A stretch of 64,000 nucleotides of DNA from Kordia aestuariivivens (GTDB taxonomy: Bacteria > Bacteroidota > Bacteroidia > Flavobacteriales > Flavobacteriaceae). Within the stretch, counting starts at the first letter, position 1; each line of letters starts with the position of its first letter. Under the pieces are notes generated by a model. The model was given only the letters and a program-made list of their open reading frames with translations. It was not told where the DNA came from and made no database searches. The DNA lies in assembly GCF_014397005.1 (NCBI RefSeq), contig NZ_JACGWS010000019.1, forward strand, positions 43,303-107,302, in the 5' to 3' direction. A program made the translations under genes and the position numbers. Below, piece by piece: positions 45,837 through 55,392 of the stretch.

Positions 45837-45874
45837 AAAAGGCGAAACCGAAAACCTTTTAATAGAGTAGGTAT
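45837..45874 (+). ncRNA. Conserved structured 5' leader, copy 3
   Basis: AAAAGG / CCTTTT stem around CGAAACCGAAAA, then AATAGAGTAGGTATC. It keeps the same CCGAAAA loop and AGAGTAGG tail as the copies at 37569 and 38111, and the stem has changed with compensation. It lies 20 bases before the ATG of the second RiPP-like gene. Confidence 0.55.
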
Positions 45875-45893
45875 CATTCATAAAACGATTATT

Positions 45894-46052
45894 ATGAAAA
45901 AAGCAAGATTAAAAAATACCAAATTGAAGAAAGAAACAATTAGCAATTTTGAAATTAATAGTGTAAAAGGAGGAATTTCATACCAGCCAGGTTGTGACCT
46001 TAATACAACACCACCTCGTATCTGTTTTTCATTTGGAAACTGTCGTAATTAA
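45894..46052 (+). CDS. RiPP-like precursor peptide 2 with GG leader
   Basis: The 52-residue peptide is too short for many gene finders. It starts MKKARLKNTKLKKETISNFE, a textbook Bacteroidota 'LKKETIS.L' leader, and has GG at residues 26-27 in NSVKGGIS. The predicted core ISYQPGCDLNTTPPRICFSF then GNCRN carries three Cys plus Ser and Thr, so thioether or disulfide bridges are possible. It is preceded by the structured leader and followed by a strong terminator, so it is an independent transcript. No LanB/LanC/LanM-type enzyme is in the window; unmodified GG-bacteriocin or signal peptide are alternatives. Confidence 0.75.
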   Translation: MKKARLKNTKLKKETISNFEINSVKGGISYQPGCDLNTTPPRICFSFGNCRN

Positions 46053-46082
46053 TTGCATAGTTTTTATAACATTTTTAAAACG

Positions 46083-46108
46083 AGCTTGGGTGTTGCCCAA
46101 GCTTTTTT
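46083..46108 (+). terminator. Terminator after RiPP-like peptide 2
   Basis: AGCTTGGG / CCCAAGCT stem with a short TGTTG loop followed by T5 and AT-rich sequence. Confidence 0.88.
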
Positions 46109-46137
46109 ATTTTAATAGCATTTAACTCTAGAAATGT

Positions 46138-46200
46138 ACGTTGATACAAAATATTCAACGCTTACGAAATCATTCTTGGATTCTTGTATTAAAAAAAAAC
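46138..46200. repeat. Dispersed intergenic repeat, copy 2
   Basis: This copy reads ACAAAATATTCAACGCTTAC, GAAATCATTCTTGGATTCTT, then GTATTAAAAAA. It is nearly identical to copy 3 at 52881-52955. It lies about 155 bp before the subtilisin gene. Confidence 0.65.
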
Positions 46201-46352
46201 CTTCATTTTCAATAAAAAATGAGCTTTTCTCATTTTTATAAGGCTAAATTCATCTATTTTCTCACATTCTCGGTTTATTTTACGGTTTTTCATTACTTTT
46301 TCGATGCTTTTGGTTACTTTTAAATCTTAACATTAATACCACACCAAAAATT

Positions 46353-49300
46353 ATGAAGAAAAAGCTACTACCAATACTTTTATTGGTATTCTGCCTTCAC
46401 CTTACGGGTCAAACAAATGAAGAAAGACAGAAACTTAAAAGTGCAAACAACAATAGTGAATTAGTAAAAATAATAGAAAAATACAAAAGTAAATACTCCA
46501 AAGAGGATCTTCTGGCTATAGCCAAAAAAAATAACTGGGAATATACAATTGAAAAAGATGGCAGTTATTCTGAATTGGTTGGAATAACAAAAGATAATCA
46601 ACCGATTTACTACCAAACCTACAACGAAAGTGCCGGAATTACTTCAAGAGCCAACACACTATACACAGGTGGAAGTTTAGGACTTAATATAAATGGTGAA
46701 AACATGATTTCAGGAATTTGGGATGCTGGGCAAGCATTACCAACTCATGAACTTTTTTCTGGAAGAATGACCGTAATGGACGGTGCTACCACTTCACACT
46801 ATCATGCAACACATGTTGCAGGGACAGTAATTGGTACAGATCAAGTTCAAGGTGGAGTTGCCAGAGGAATGGCATACATGGCAAGCGGGCATTCTTATGA
46901 TTGGTTTAATGATCTTAGTGAAGTAGCCAATGCCGCTAATAATGGACTCTTACTCTCCAATCATTCGTATGGTACGAATCCAGCTTTTGTATCACTCTAT
47001 GAATGGGGGAAATATGATACAGATGCGCAAGGATTTGATGATATTATGTTTAATGCGCCTTACTATCAATTTGTATGCGCTGCAGGAAATACAAGAGATG
47101 ACGGAATCAACACTGGTAAAAATGGATATGACCTTTTAAGTGGGCATGCAGTATCTAAAAACGGAATCACTGTTGCTGCAGTTCAAGAAGTACTTAATTA
47201 CACAGGTCCTTCAGATGTGATTATGTCTGGATTTAGTAGTTGGGGAGCAACAGATGACGGAAGAATAAAACCCGATATATCAGCAAAGGGAGTCGGTACT
47301 TACTCAGCTTTTGATAATAGTAACACAAGTTACAATAGCATTTCAGGAACCTCAATGGCTTCACCTTCTGTGAATGGTACATTATTACTTTTTCAACAAT
47401 ATTACAATCAACTCAACAGCCAATACATGAAATCAGCGAGTCTGCGAGGACTTATGATTCATACAGCGGATGAAGCGGGAACAAGTGTAGGACCTGATTA
47501 TCGATTTGGTTGGGGATTAATCAATGCAGAAGCCGCAGCAACCGTAATTACGAATAAAGATACTTTCTCTATTATAGATGAAAATACACTCCAACAAAAT
47601 GATACCTATTCAATAAACTATTCAGCACTTGGAAATGAACCTATAATAGTGACGCTTAGTTGGACAGACGCGGCAGGGACAATACCTTCCAATACTATTG
47701 ATGATAGCACGCCAATATTGGTGAATGATTTAGATGTTAGAGTTTTTAAAGATGGAATAGAAATTTTCCCTTGGAAACTTGATGTTTCAAATCCTGATTC
47801 TCCAGCAACAATGGGAGATAATATAGTAGATAATGTTGAAAAAATACAGATCAATAATCCTTCTGGAAACTATCAAATTGTAGTCTCTCACAAAGGAAAT
47901 TTAGAAAATGGATTGCAAGATTATTCATTAATAATATCTGGTATTACAACAAACGATTTTTGGTTTGAAACTCAAAACCAAGATGATTTTGAGGTGTGTA
48001 ACACTAACGATTCTGCACAAATAGACTTTAACTTTTTTAGAGCTCCATCATTTACTGAGGATGTTGTACTTTCAGTTGTAGGAGCTCCTGCTACATTAGG
48101 GACTTCGTTTTTACCTGGAACAATTACAAACGAAAATGCATTTAGTCTTTCGCTATCAGGGATTTCATCACTTACTGCGGGAGCCTATAATTTTACAATA
48201 AGAGGCCAATCAACAAGTTTTACATATGAGCTACCTGTCACATTACATGTGTATGATAGCTTAAATGAGAATGTCAATTTGATCTTTCCTGCTAATAATG
48301 CAAACTCAATAGAAGTTCCAATACTATTTAATTGGCAAGCTATCACGAATGCGAATTCGTATCAAATTCAAATAGCTACAGATGTCAATTTTACAAGCAT
48401 TATAGAAGATGCAACTATTTCAGGAAATGAATACACAGCACAAAATGTTACAGAAGGGAATGAATATTTTTGGAGAGTAAAACCAATAAATACTTGCGGA
48501 GATGGAAATTTTTCTAGTCCGTATAGTTTTACATCTGCATGTAATAGTTCTGCAGAACTGATACTTCAATCTGCTACTTCATCAAGTCTCAACTTAGAAA
48601 TTATAAATTCAAGTGCAGGAGTTTGGGAAATAGAATATGTACTTCAAGGTGGTACTCCTACTGGTATAGGTACTACATTTAACTCTTCAACGCCTAATTT
48701 TATAAACCTAAACACAAATACTTGTTATGATTTTTACATAAGAAGCGGATGTAGTATAGGGCTAAGTAATTGGACAGGTCCTTATGAGTTTTGTACTCAG
48801 CCAGATTACTGTGCTGGAGATCATTTTTATGATTCAGGTGGTGCTACAGGAAATTATCAAAACAATGAAAATTGGACAGAAACTATTTTTCCAGAAAACG
48901 TAGGAGATAGGGTAATAGCGATCTTTCAAAGTTTTCAATTAGAAAATTGTTGTGACTTTTTATCGATCTATAATGGTCCTGATGAGAGTTACCCATTATT
49001 GTTTTCAGGAAATGGATCTAATTCGCCCGGAACTATAGTATCAACAGATATAAGTGGAGCTTTAACTTTTTCCTTTGCATCAGATTCTAGTGTTACAGGC
49101 TCTGGTTGGGACGCCACGATCATTTGCGAAAATCAGCCTGCATGTCCAAATACGCCTACTGATTTACAATTACAATCTGCCACACAATCTTCACTCACAG
49201 TTGGTTGGATAGAAACTGGAACATCAACAAGCTGGGAAATAGAAATAGTTGCAGCTGGAAATCCGCCAACGGGAACAGGAACTGTAACTACTGATAATCC

Positions 49301-51578
49301 TTATACCTTTACAGGATTAACCTCAAATACTGCGTATGATGTGTATGTACGAGCTATTTGTACCAATGGAAACTCTGGATGGTTATTTTCAGGACCATTT
49401 TCTACAACATGTGCATCTACCATTGCTCCATTTTTGGAAGTTTTCTCTGATTTTACAACTCCAAATTGTTGGATAGAATCTGGTAGCGAGAGTTGGATGT
49501 TTAACACCAATGCAGCGTATGCAGCGGCATTAGCTGGTGATCACACGCCAGGAGGAGGAACAAATTATGCTTGGATTGATGGTTCATCTCCTAATGGAGC
49601 GAATCAAATAAGTAGATTAACAACAATTCCTATCGATATCACAAACTTAACTGTGCCATCGTTAGAATTTTCTGTGTTTAGCTATAACTCATCAGGTATT
49701 TCTTATAATACACTTATCGTAGAAGTAAATGATGGAACACAATGGATGGAACTCTTAAACTTACAAGGAGCAACTAATAACAATACTTGGCAAACATTTA
49801 TATATGATTTAAGTACACTTTCGTTACCTAACGAAATACAAATACGATATACGATCATAGAAAATAGCCCGGCTAGTCCGTTTAATAACGATATTCTGAT
49901 TGATGATATTTCTGTTGACGAATTGCCTGCATGTGCAAATACGCCTGCGGACATACAATTACAATCAGCCACATCATCGACACTTACAGTAGATTGGACA
50001 GAAACTGGAGCATCAACAAGTTGGGAATTGGAAATAGTTCCAGCTGGAAATCCGCCAACGGGAACTGGAGTTGTAACTACAAACAACCCTTATACCTTTA
50101 CAGGATTAACCTCAGATACAGCCTATGATGTGTATGTCCGTGCAATTTGTGTCGATGGAAATTCCGATTGGTTATTTTCAGGACCATTTTCTACAACATG
50201 TGCATCTAGCATTGCTCCATTTTTAGAGACTTTTTCTAGCAGTACAACTCCGAGTTGTTGGGTAGAATCTGGTAGTGAAAACTGGAATTTTAACACCAAT
50301 GCAGCGTATGCAGCGGCACTTGCTGGTGATCATACTTCTGGAGGCGGAACAAATTATGCTTGGATTGATGGTTCATCTCCTAATGGAGCGAGTCAAATAA
50401 GTACACTAACTACGATTCCTATCGATATTACAAACTTAACAGCGCCATCGTTAGAATTTTCTGTGTTTAGTTATAACTCATCAGGTAATTTTTACAATAC
50501 ACTTTCCGTAGAAATAAATGATGGAACACAATGGATAGAACTCTTAAACTTACAAGGAGCAACCAATAACAATACTTGGCAAACATTTATATATGATTTA
50601 AGTACACTTTCGTTACCCAACGAAATACAAATACGATATACGATTACAGAGAACAGTCCTAATGAACCGTATAATAACGATATTCTGATTGATGATATCT
50701 CAGTTAACGAATTGCCTGCATGTCCAAATACGCCTGTGGACTTACTATTACAGTCTGCCACAGCATCGGCACTTACAGTTGGTTGGACAGAGACAGGGAC
50801 ATCAACAAGTTGGGAAATAGAAATAGTTGCAGCTGGAAATCCGCCAACGGGAACAGGAATTGTAACTACTGATAATCCGTATACATTTACAGGATTAACC
50901 TCAAATACAACTTATAATGTATATGTACGTGCAATTTGTATCGATGGAAATTCAGATTATAATATTAATACTTTTGTAACTCAAATAGATTACTGTGCTG
51001 GAGATCATTTTTATGATTCAGGTGGTCTTAATGGAAACTATCAAAACAATGAAAACTGGACAGAAACTATTTTTCCTGAAAACGCTGGCGATAGAGTAAA
51101 AGCAGTCTTTCTAAGTTTTCAATTAGAAAATTGTTGTGACTACCTTTCTATCTATAATGGTCCAGATGCGAGTTATCCATTATTATTTACAGGAAATGGC
51201 ACGAATTCGCCCGGAACCGTTGAATCTACAGATCCTAGTGGAGCTTTAACCTTTGTGTTTACATCAGATTCAAGTGTTACGGGCGCTGGATGGGATGCAG
51301 AAATTTTTTGCGAAACCTTAGGGATAGAAGAGGAAACTTTAAATAGAAATATAACATACTATCCAAATCCTGTTGAAACAGAATTATATATATCATCTAG
51401 AAAAAGAATAAAAGAGGTGTATATATATGATTATATAGGAAAATTAATAGCGGTTCACAAGGTTAACGATTTTTCAAGTACTATAGAATTTCTTAACTAT
51501 CGAAGTTCTGTCTATATAATGAAATTAAGTTTTGAAGATGGTACCTATCAAGATAACATAAAAATTATTAAAAAATAA
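46353..51578 (+). CDS. Secreted subtilisin-like protease with CUB and FN3 modules and T9SS sorting domain
   Basis: The 1741-residue protein has a signal peptide (LLPILLLVFCLHLTGQ), then an S8 catalytic domain with Asp124 in GIWDAG, His154 in HATHVAG and Ser334 in GTSMASPS. Downstream are a beta domain, FN3-like modules, a CUB domain (about residue 820 on: YCAGDHFYDSGG, LENCCDFLSIYNG), two exactly 789-bp tandem units (FN3 plus a jelly-roll adhesion module; 49136-49924 and 49925-50713), a third FN3, a second CUB near-identical to the first, and a T9SS type A domain (YYPNPVETELYI, YDYIGKLIAV, SVYIMKL) at the end. It should be surface-bound or released and digest proteins. Confidence 0.95.
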   Translation: MKKKLLPILLLVFCLHLTGQTNEERQKLKSANNNSELVKIIEKYKSKYSKEDLLAIAKKNNWEYTIEKDGSYSELVGITKDNQPIYYQTYNESAGITSRANTLYTGGSLGLNINGENMISGIWDAGQALPTHELFSGRMTVMDGATTSHYHATHVAGTVIGTDQVQGGVARGMAYMASGHSYDWFNDLSEVANAANNGLLLSNHSYGTNPAFVSLYEWGKYDTDAQGFDDIMFNAPYYQFVCAAGNTRDDGINTGKNGYDLLSGHAVSKNGITVAAVQEVLNYTGPSDVIMSGFSSWGATDDGRIKPDISAKGVGTYSAFDNSNTSYNSISGTSMASPSVNGTLLLFQQYYNQLNSQYMKSASLRGLMIHTADEAGTSVGPDYRFGWGLINAEAAATVITNKDTFSIIDENTLQQNDTYSINYSALGNEPIIVTLSWTDAAGTIPSNTIDDSTPILVNDLDVRVFKDGIEIFPWKLDVSNPDSPATMGDNIVDNVEKIQINNPSGNYQIVVSHKGNLENGLQDYSLIISGITTNDFWFETQNQDDFEVCNTNDSAQIDFNFFRAPSFTEDVVLSVVGAPATLGTSFLPGTITNENAFSLSLSGISSLTAGAYNFTIRGQSTSFTYELPVTLHVYDSLNENVNLIFPANNANSIEVPILFNWQAITNANSYQIQIATDVNFTSIIEDATISGNEYTAQNVTEGNEYFWRVKPINTCGDGNFSSPYSFTSACNSSAELILQSATSSSLNLEIINSSAGVWEIEYVLQGGTPTGIGTTFNSSTPNFINLNTNTCYDFYIRSGCSIGLSNWTGPYEFCTQPDYCAGDHFYDSGGATGNYQNNENWTETIFPENVGDRVIAIFQSFQLENCCDFLSIYNGPDESYPLLFSGNGSNSPGTIVSTDISGALTFSFASDSSVTGSGWDATIICENQPACPNTPTDLQLQSATQSSLTVGWIETGTSTSWEIEIVAAGNPPTGTGTVTTDNPYTFTGLTSNTAYDVYVRAICTNGNSGWLFSGPFSTTCASTIAPFLEVFSDFTTPNCWIESGSESWMFNTNAAYAAALAGDHTPGGGTNYAWIDGSSPNGANQISRLTTIPIDITNLTVPSLEFSVFSYNSSGISYNTLIVEVNDGTQWMELLNLQGATNNNTWQTFIYDLSTLSLPNEIQIRYTIIENSPASPFNNDILIDDISVDELPACANTPADIQLQSATSSTLTVDWTETGASTSWELEIVPAGNPPTGTGVVTTNNPYTFTGLTSDTAYDVYVRAICVDGNSDWLFSGPFSTTCASSIAPFLETFSSSTTPSCWVESGSENWNFNTNAAYAAALAGDHTSGGGTNYAWIDGSSPNGASQISTLTTIPIDITNLTAPSLEFSVFSYNSSGNFYNTLSVEINDGTQWIELLNLQGATNNNTWQTFIYDLSTLSLPNEIQIRYTITENSPNEPYNNDILIDDISVNELPACPNTPVDLLLQSATASALTVGWTETGTSTSWEIEIVAAGNPPTGTGIVTTDNPYTFTGLTSNTTYNVYVRAICIDGNSDYNINTFVTQIDYCAGDHFYDSGGLNGNYQNNENWTETIFPENAGDRVKAVFLSFQLENCCDYLSIYNGPDASYPLLFTGNGTNSPGTVESTDPSGALTFVFTSDSSVTGAGWDAEIFCETLGIEEETLNRNITYYPNPVETELYISSRKRIKEVYIYDYIGKLIAVHKVNDFSSTIEFLNYRSSVYIMKLSFEDGTYQDNIKIIKK
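49136..50713 (+). repeat. Two tandem 789-bp coding repeats in the subtilisin gene
   Basis: Units start at GCCTGCATGTCCAAATACGCC (one base truncated here: GCCTGCATGT) at 49136, 49925 and, as a partial third, 50714. Each full unit is exactly 263 codons and they are highly similar. The third unit keeps only the FN3 part before the second CUB domain. Confidence 0.85.
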
Positions 51579-51597
51579 AAAACACATAATACATCCT

Positions 51598-51633
51598 AAA
51601 AGCCTCAATTTCTTTTGAAATTGAGGCTTTTTC
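51598..51633 (+). terminator. Terminator after the subtilisin gene
   Basis: AAAGCCTCAATTTC / GAAATTGAGGCTTT with loop TTTT, then TTC. It lies upstream of the ATG at 51657, which argues against the longer start at 51615 for the next gene. Confidence 0.88.
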
Positions 51634-51656
51634 TAAACATAATAACATATTTGAAA

Positions 51657-52700
51657 ATGGAGAATATAAATAATGAGAATGATTCAGCTAACCTAAATAC
51701 AACTGCTTCTCAAGAGATGAAATTAAACTCAGACGTAAAGAATATAGCTAGTGAGTTGGCTGGTGCAATTGCTAAACAAATGTCTGAAGATGCATTAAAG
51801 GATGATGCTTCTGATATTGGAATGGTAGTTGGCGGAGTAATCACTGGTGGAATAGCTTCAGCAGTGGTCAATGTGCTGCTTGATATATTCTTTCCACCAA
51901 GTGGAAAAAGTATGGTGGATGCTATAGGAAAAGAAGTTGCTAAAATAGTTGATGATGCATTGTCAAAAAAATTTATTGAAGACATGAACTCAGCTACAAG
52001 TTCAGTCCAAACTTCTCTTAAAACTGAATATGCTGAGGCTAGAAAAACCGATAATGCTTCACTTTTATTAGACCGCCAAAATATGTATAATTTGCTTAAT
52101 AAGTACGATACAAGTTTTATATCAGGAGATTTATCATTGATGGGTGAATTAACGAGCCAAAGTTCTAAGTATCAGGAATCAGGGTTTCCCGTATTTTTGT
52201 GGGCAGCAAGTATTCGGTTGTTAATTTATCAGGAAATGGCTAATGTAGATCCAACCAATTCATCCAAAGGTTTTAACCCATTAAAGTCTTCTTATGGTAT
52301 TCCAAAAACAGGTACTGTTGCTCAAAACGCAAGCGATTATGCCACTATAGTTGAATCTGTTTGGCCTAAAATATTGAAAAAAAGAAAATCATTCATCAAG
52401 AAGGTTGAAACAAACGATATGTCTGTAGGTACAACAATGTACTATGTGGACGAATTCATAAGCAAAACTAAGAAGCACGGCCGTCTCGTTTTAGAATCTC
52501 GATTTGCTCATAGAGATAAAGGCGGAGGTTTTCTTGGTTACATGAAAGGACACGGTCCAGAGAATGCTAAAAAAATACGGGTAGCATATGAAGATAAAGT
52601 ATGTGCAGATTTGACAAAAAGTATGAACGATCCTCTTAAAATTGCAAGTGATTGGAGAAAACTTATTGATAATCCACTCAATATGAAAGTAGGAACTTAA
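51657..52700 (+). CDS. Delta-endotoxin N-domain-like putative pore-forming protein
   Basis: The 347-residue product has no signal peptide. The start at 51657 is chosen because the upstream in-frame ATG at 51615 lies inside the terminator hairpin. Residues about 30-130 look like helix bundle domain I of Cry delta-endotoxins: GMVVGGVITGGIASAVVNVL, then LDIFFPPSGKSMVDAIGKEV, then AKIVDDALSKKFIEDM, with the hydrophobic Gly/Ala-rich helix, the FFPPSG turn and the following amphipathic helices in the order seen in that family. The rest (helical, with PVFLWAASIRLLIYQEMANV) continues an all-helix protein. The Cry beta domains II and III are absent. Family call is by pattern only; pore formation is inferred. 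Confidence 0.6.
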   Translation: MENINNENDSANLNTTASQEMKLNSDVKNIASELAGAIAKQMSEDALKDDASDIGMVVGGVITGGIASAVVNVLLDIFFPPSGKSMVDAIGKEVAKIVDDALSKKFIEDMNSATSSVQTSLKTEYAEARKTDNASLLLDRQNMYNLLNKYDTSFISGDLSLMGELTSQSSKYQESGFPVFLWAASIRLLIYQEMANVDPTNSSKGFNPLKSSYGIPKTGTVAQNASDYATIVESVWPKILKKRKSFIKKVETNDMSVGTTMYYVDEFISKTKKHGRLVLESRFAHRDKGGGFLGYMKGHGPENAKKIRVAYEDKVCADLTKSMNDPLKIASDWRKLIDNPLNMKVGT

Positions 52701-52833
52701 ATTTAGGGAATAACCCTTATAAAGGATATTATTTAAATGTTGGTCAAAATGGCAAGACCTCATGACAGATAGAAAATTTGCAAGTGGCACTTATTGGAAA
52801 AAATAATCAAAAAATAAAAATACAAATATTCAG

Positions 52834-52870
52834 AAAGCCTCAATTTCATATGAAGTTGAGGCTTTTTCTT
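52834..52870 (+). terminator. Terminator after the delta-endotoxin-like gene
   Basis: AAAGCCTCAATTTC / GAAGTTGAGGCTTT with loop ATAT, then TTCTTTTC. The stem is almost identical to the terminator at 51598. Confidence 0.85.
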
Positions 52871-52880
52871 TTCAAAATAT

Positions 52881-52955
52881 AACGCTTATACAAAATATTT
52901 AACGCTTACGAAATCATTCTAGGATTCTTGCATTAAAAAAGATAGCTTTAAGAAA
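52881..52955. repeat. Dispersed intergenic repeat, copy 3
   Basis: This copy reads AACGCTTATACAAAATATTT, AACGCTTACGAAATCATTCT, AGGATTCTTGCATTAAAAAA and onward. It shares long blocks with copies 1 and 2. Confidence 0.65.
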
Positions 52956-52984
52956 TAAAACTTCATTTTTCGTGAGTTTTCCTG

Positions 52985-53011
52985 TGTCACATCGAGCGCA
53001 GTCGAGATGCG
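52985..53011. repeat. REP-like palindrome
   Basis: GTCACATCGAGCGCAGTCGA followed by GATGCG forms a CATCGA/TCGAGATG palindrome. This is the 'GTCACATTGAGCGCAGTCGAAATG'-type short repeat scattered in many Bacteroidota genomes. It lies just upstream of the YifB gene. Confidence 0.65.
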
Positions 53012-53035
53012 AATGTGAATAAAAGTCTCTTAAAA

Positions 53036-54574
53036 ATGCTTAAAAAAGTCTTTGGAAGTGCTGTATTTGGAATTGAAGCGACTACAATTACAGTTGAAGT
53101 AAACATCGCAAAAGGAATTGGTTATCACTTAGTCGGTTTGCCCGATAATGCAATTAAAGAAAGTAATTACCGAATTGCTGCTGCGTTGCAAAACAATGGT
53201 TATAAAATTCCAGGAAAGAAAGTCACGATCAACATGGCACCTGCCGATTTACGAAAGGAAGGAAGCTCGTACGATTTAACCTTAGCATTGGGAATTTTAG
53301 CGGCTTCTAATCAAATTCAATCAGAAAACATAGCAGAATATGTAATCATGGGCGAATTGTCTTTAGATGGAAGTTTACAGCCAATCAGCGGCGTATTACC
53401 TATCGCGATTAAAGCACGAGAAGAAGGTTTCAAAGGATTCATTCTACCCAAGCAAAACGCCAAAGAAGCCGCCGTAGTCAATAATTTGGAAGTGTATGGC
53501 GTGGAAAATATCAAACAAGTTATTAATTTCTTTGACAAAGGCGAACCGTTGGAACAAACCATTATTGATACACGTACAGAATTCCTGAAAAATTTAGCCT
53601 TTCCCGAATTTGATTTCTCTGATGTAAAAGGTCAGGAAAGCATCAAACGTTGTATGGAAATTGCGGCTGCTGGCGGACATAACATCATTCTGATTGGTCC
53701 ACCAGGATCTGGAAAAACCATGTTAGCCAAAAGATTGCCATCAATTTTACCGCCATTAACATTACATGAAGCCTTAGAAACGACCAAAATTCACTCCGTA
53801 GTTGGAAATATCAAACACAAATCAGGATTGATTGCGGAACGACCATTTCGAAATCCGCATCATACAATTTCTGACGTTGCTTTAGTTGGCGGCGGAAGTT
53901 ATCCGCAACCTGGAGAAATCTCGTTGGCGCATAATGGAGTTTTATTCTTGGATGAATTGCCTGAATTCAAGCGAAGTGTCTTAGAAGTCATGCGACAACC
54001 GTTAGAAGACCGAGAAGTCACTATTTCCAGAGCACGATTTACAATCACGTATCCAAGTAGTTTCATGTTGGTGGCAAGTATGAATCCGAGTCCGAGTGGT
54101 TTTTTCAACGATCCAAATTCGCCAATGTCATCATCTCCAATGGAAATGCATCGTTATATGGGGAAAATTTCGGGACCTTTATTAGATCGAATAGATATTC
54201 ACATTGAAGTCACACCAGTTCCTTTTGAAAAACTATCGGAAGAGCGAAAAGGCGAAGCAAGTGAAGTTATTCGTGAACGTGTGATCAAAGCGCGAGAAAT
54301 TCAAACGGAACGTTTCAACGAATCAGAAACCTTGCATTACAATGCACAAATGAATACCAAGCAAATTCGACTGTATTGCAAACTCGATAAAGAAGCATTG
54401 AATCTTCTCAAAAACGCCATGGAACGTTTGGGTTTATCAGCACGTGCATACGATCGAATTCTCAAAGTAGCACGAACTATTGCTGATTTAGGTCAAGAAC
54501 CAAATATTTTACCGAATCACATCGCGGAAGCTATTCAATATAGAAGTTTGGATAGAGAAGGTTGGTTGGGATGA
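53036..54574 (+). CDS. YifB/ComM family AAA+ ATPase (Mg chelatase-like)
   Basis: The ATG at 53036 is chosen over the GTG at 53015 because family members begin at [20 protein letters not shown]. The product (512 residues) has the N-terminal lon-protease-like ChlI domain ([31 protein letters not shown]), Walker A GPPGSGKT in [17 protein letters not shown], the HHTISD motif, Walker [11 protein letters not shown] and C-terminal Mg_chelatase_C ([19 protein letters not shown]). ComM is a helicase promoting branch migration during natural transformation; the role in Bacteroidota is likely similar but not shown. It is a housekeeping-type gene outside the injection locus. Confidence 0.95.
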   Translation: MLKKVFGSAVFGIEATTITVEVNIAKGIGYHLVGLPDNAIKESNYRIAAALQNNGYKIPGKKVTINMAPADLRKEGSSYDLTLALGILAASNQIQSENIAEYVIMGELSLDGSLQPISGVLPIAIKAREEGFKGFILPKQNAKEAAVVNNLEVYGVENIKQVINFFDKGEPLEQTIIDTRTEFLKNLAFPEFDFSDVKGQESIKRCMEIAAAGGHNIILIGPPGSGKTMLAKRLPSILPPLTLHEALETTKIHSVVGNIKHKSGLIAERPFRNPHHTISDVALVGGGSYPQPGEISLAHNGVLFLDELPEFKRSVLEVMRQPLEDREVTISRARFTITYPSSFMLVASMNPSPSGFFNDPNSPMSSSPMEMHRYMGKISGPLLDRIDIHIEVTPVPFEKLSEERKGEASEVIRERVIKAREIQTERFNESETLHYNAQMNTKQIRLYCKLDKEALNLLKNAMERLGLSARAYDRILKVARTIADLGQEPNILPNHIAEAIQYRSLDREGWLG

Positions 54575-54610
54575 GATGTTTTGTGATTTTTAAATCCTGT
54601 CATGGACATA

Positions 54611-54647
54611 AAATAACTCACTGAATTTCAGTGAGTTATTTGTTTTT
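54611..54647. terminator. Bidirectional terminator after the YifB gene
   Basis: Perfect inverted repeat AAATAACTCACTG / CAGTGAGTTATTT with loop AATTT followed by GTTTTT. Confidence 0.88.
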
Positions 54648-55392
54648 AATGATAGTTTTCTCATCTGTTATGACTTGAAAAAGGTGCTCCTTTAATCTGC
54701 TTCCTTAGATTTATGACACTCAATGATTTGAAAATTAGTTGTTTAAATTTTAGCACCTCAGGATGGAATTTAGCAATGCTAATTTATTATCGAGATATTA
54801 CAAAATTCTTTAAATAGAGATTTAAAGAACAAGAAATTAGTAGCATAAGTCTCTTAACTCGATGGCTGCGTTAATGTAGCTATTCCACATTTTATCGAAT
54901 CTTTATTGTTGATCATCTGTAATAATAGCCCTTTAGTCGAAAAATGTAAGTTTTATAGTCAGTATATTTATAAATTCGCTTACATGTTAAATAACATTCT
55001 ATCAGTACATAGTAATGAGGAATAAATAAAAATAACAGAAAGGAAATCACAGATGATTGTTGTGATCTAAAAATTGAAAAGTCACGTATATTCTATTAAA
55101 AAATTAATATAGTAACAGGGTTATGAATCATTTTAAATCAAGGATAATTAGTGTTTGTAAAAATAACTAATAGTTTTAATTATATGATTTTCAGTATGTT
55201 ATCGGTATATATTGAGTTAAAACCGCTAATTATTGATCAATATGATATTAAAAATATATATTATAAAACAATTAATTTTCTTTAGTATTAATTACGGTAA
55301 AACCTTTTATATTGTAAGTTTTATAATATTAATTATTTTTTTTAATGTTATATTTTTGAGAAAATTAACATGTTATTAACAAGTAAAGCCTT
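54648..55392. other. Gene-poor AT-rich stretch
   Basis: No convincing ORF on either strand, and no RNA gene recognised. The first 300 bases have a more mixed composition with short broken ORFs and could be decayed coding DNA; the last 300 are extremely AT-rich. The stretch may be a remnant of rearrangement between the conserved YifB gene and the adhesin locus. Confidence 0.5.
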
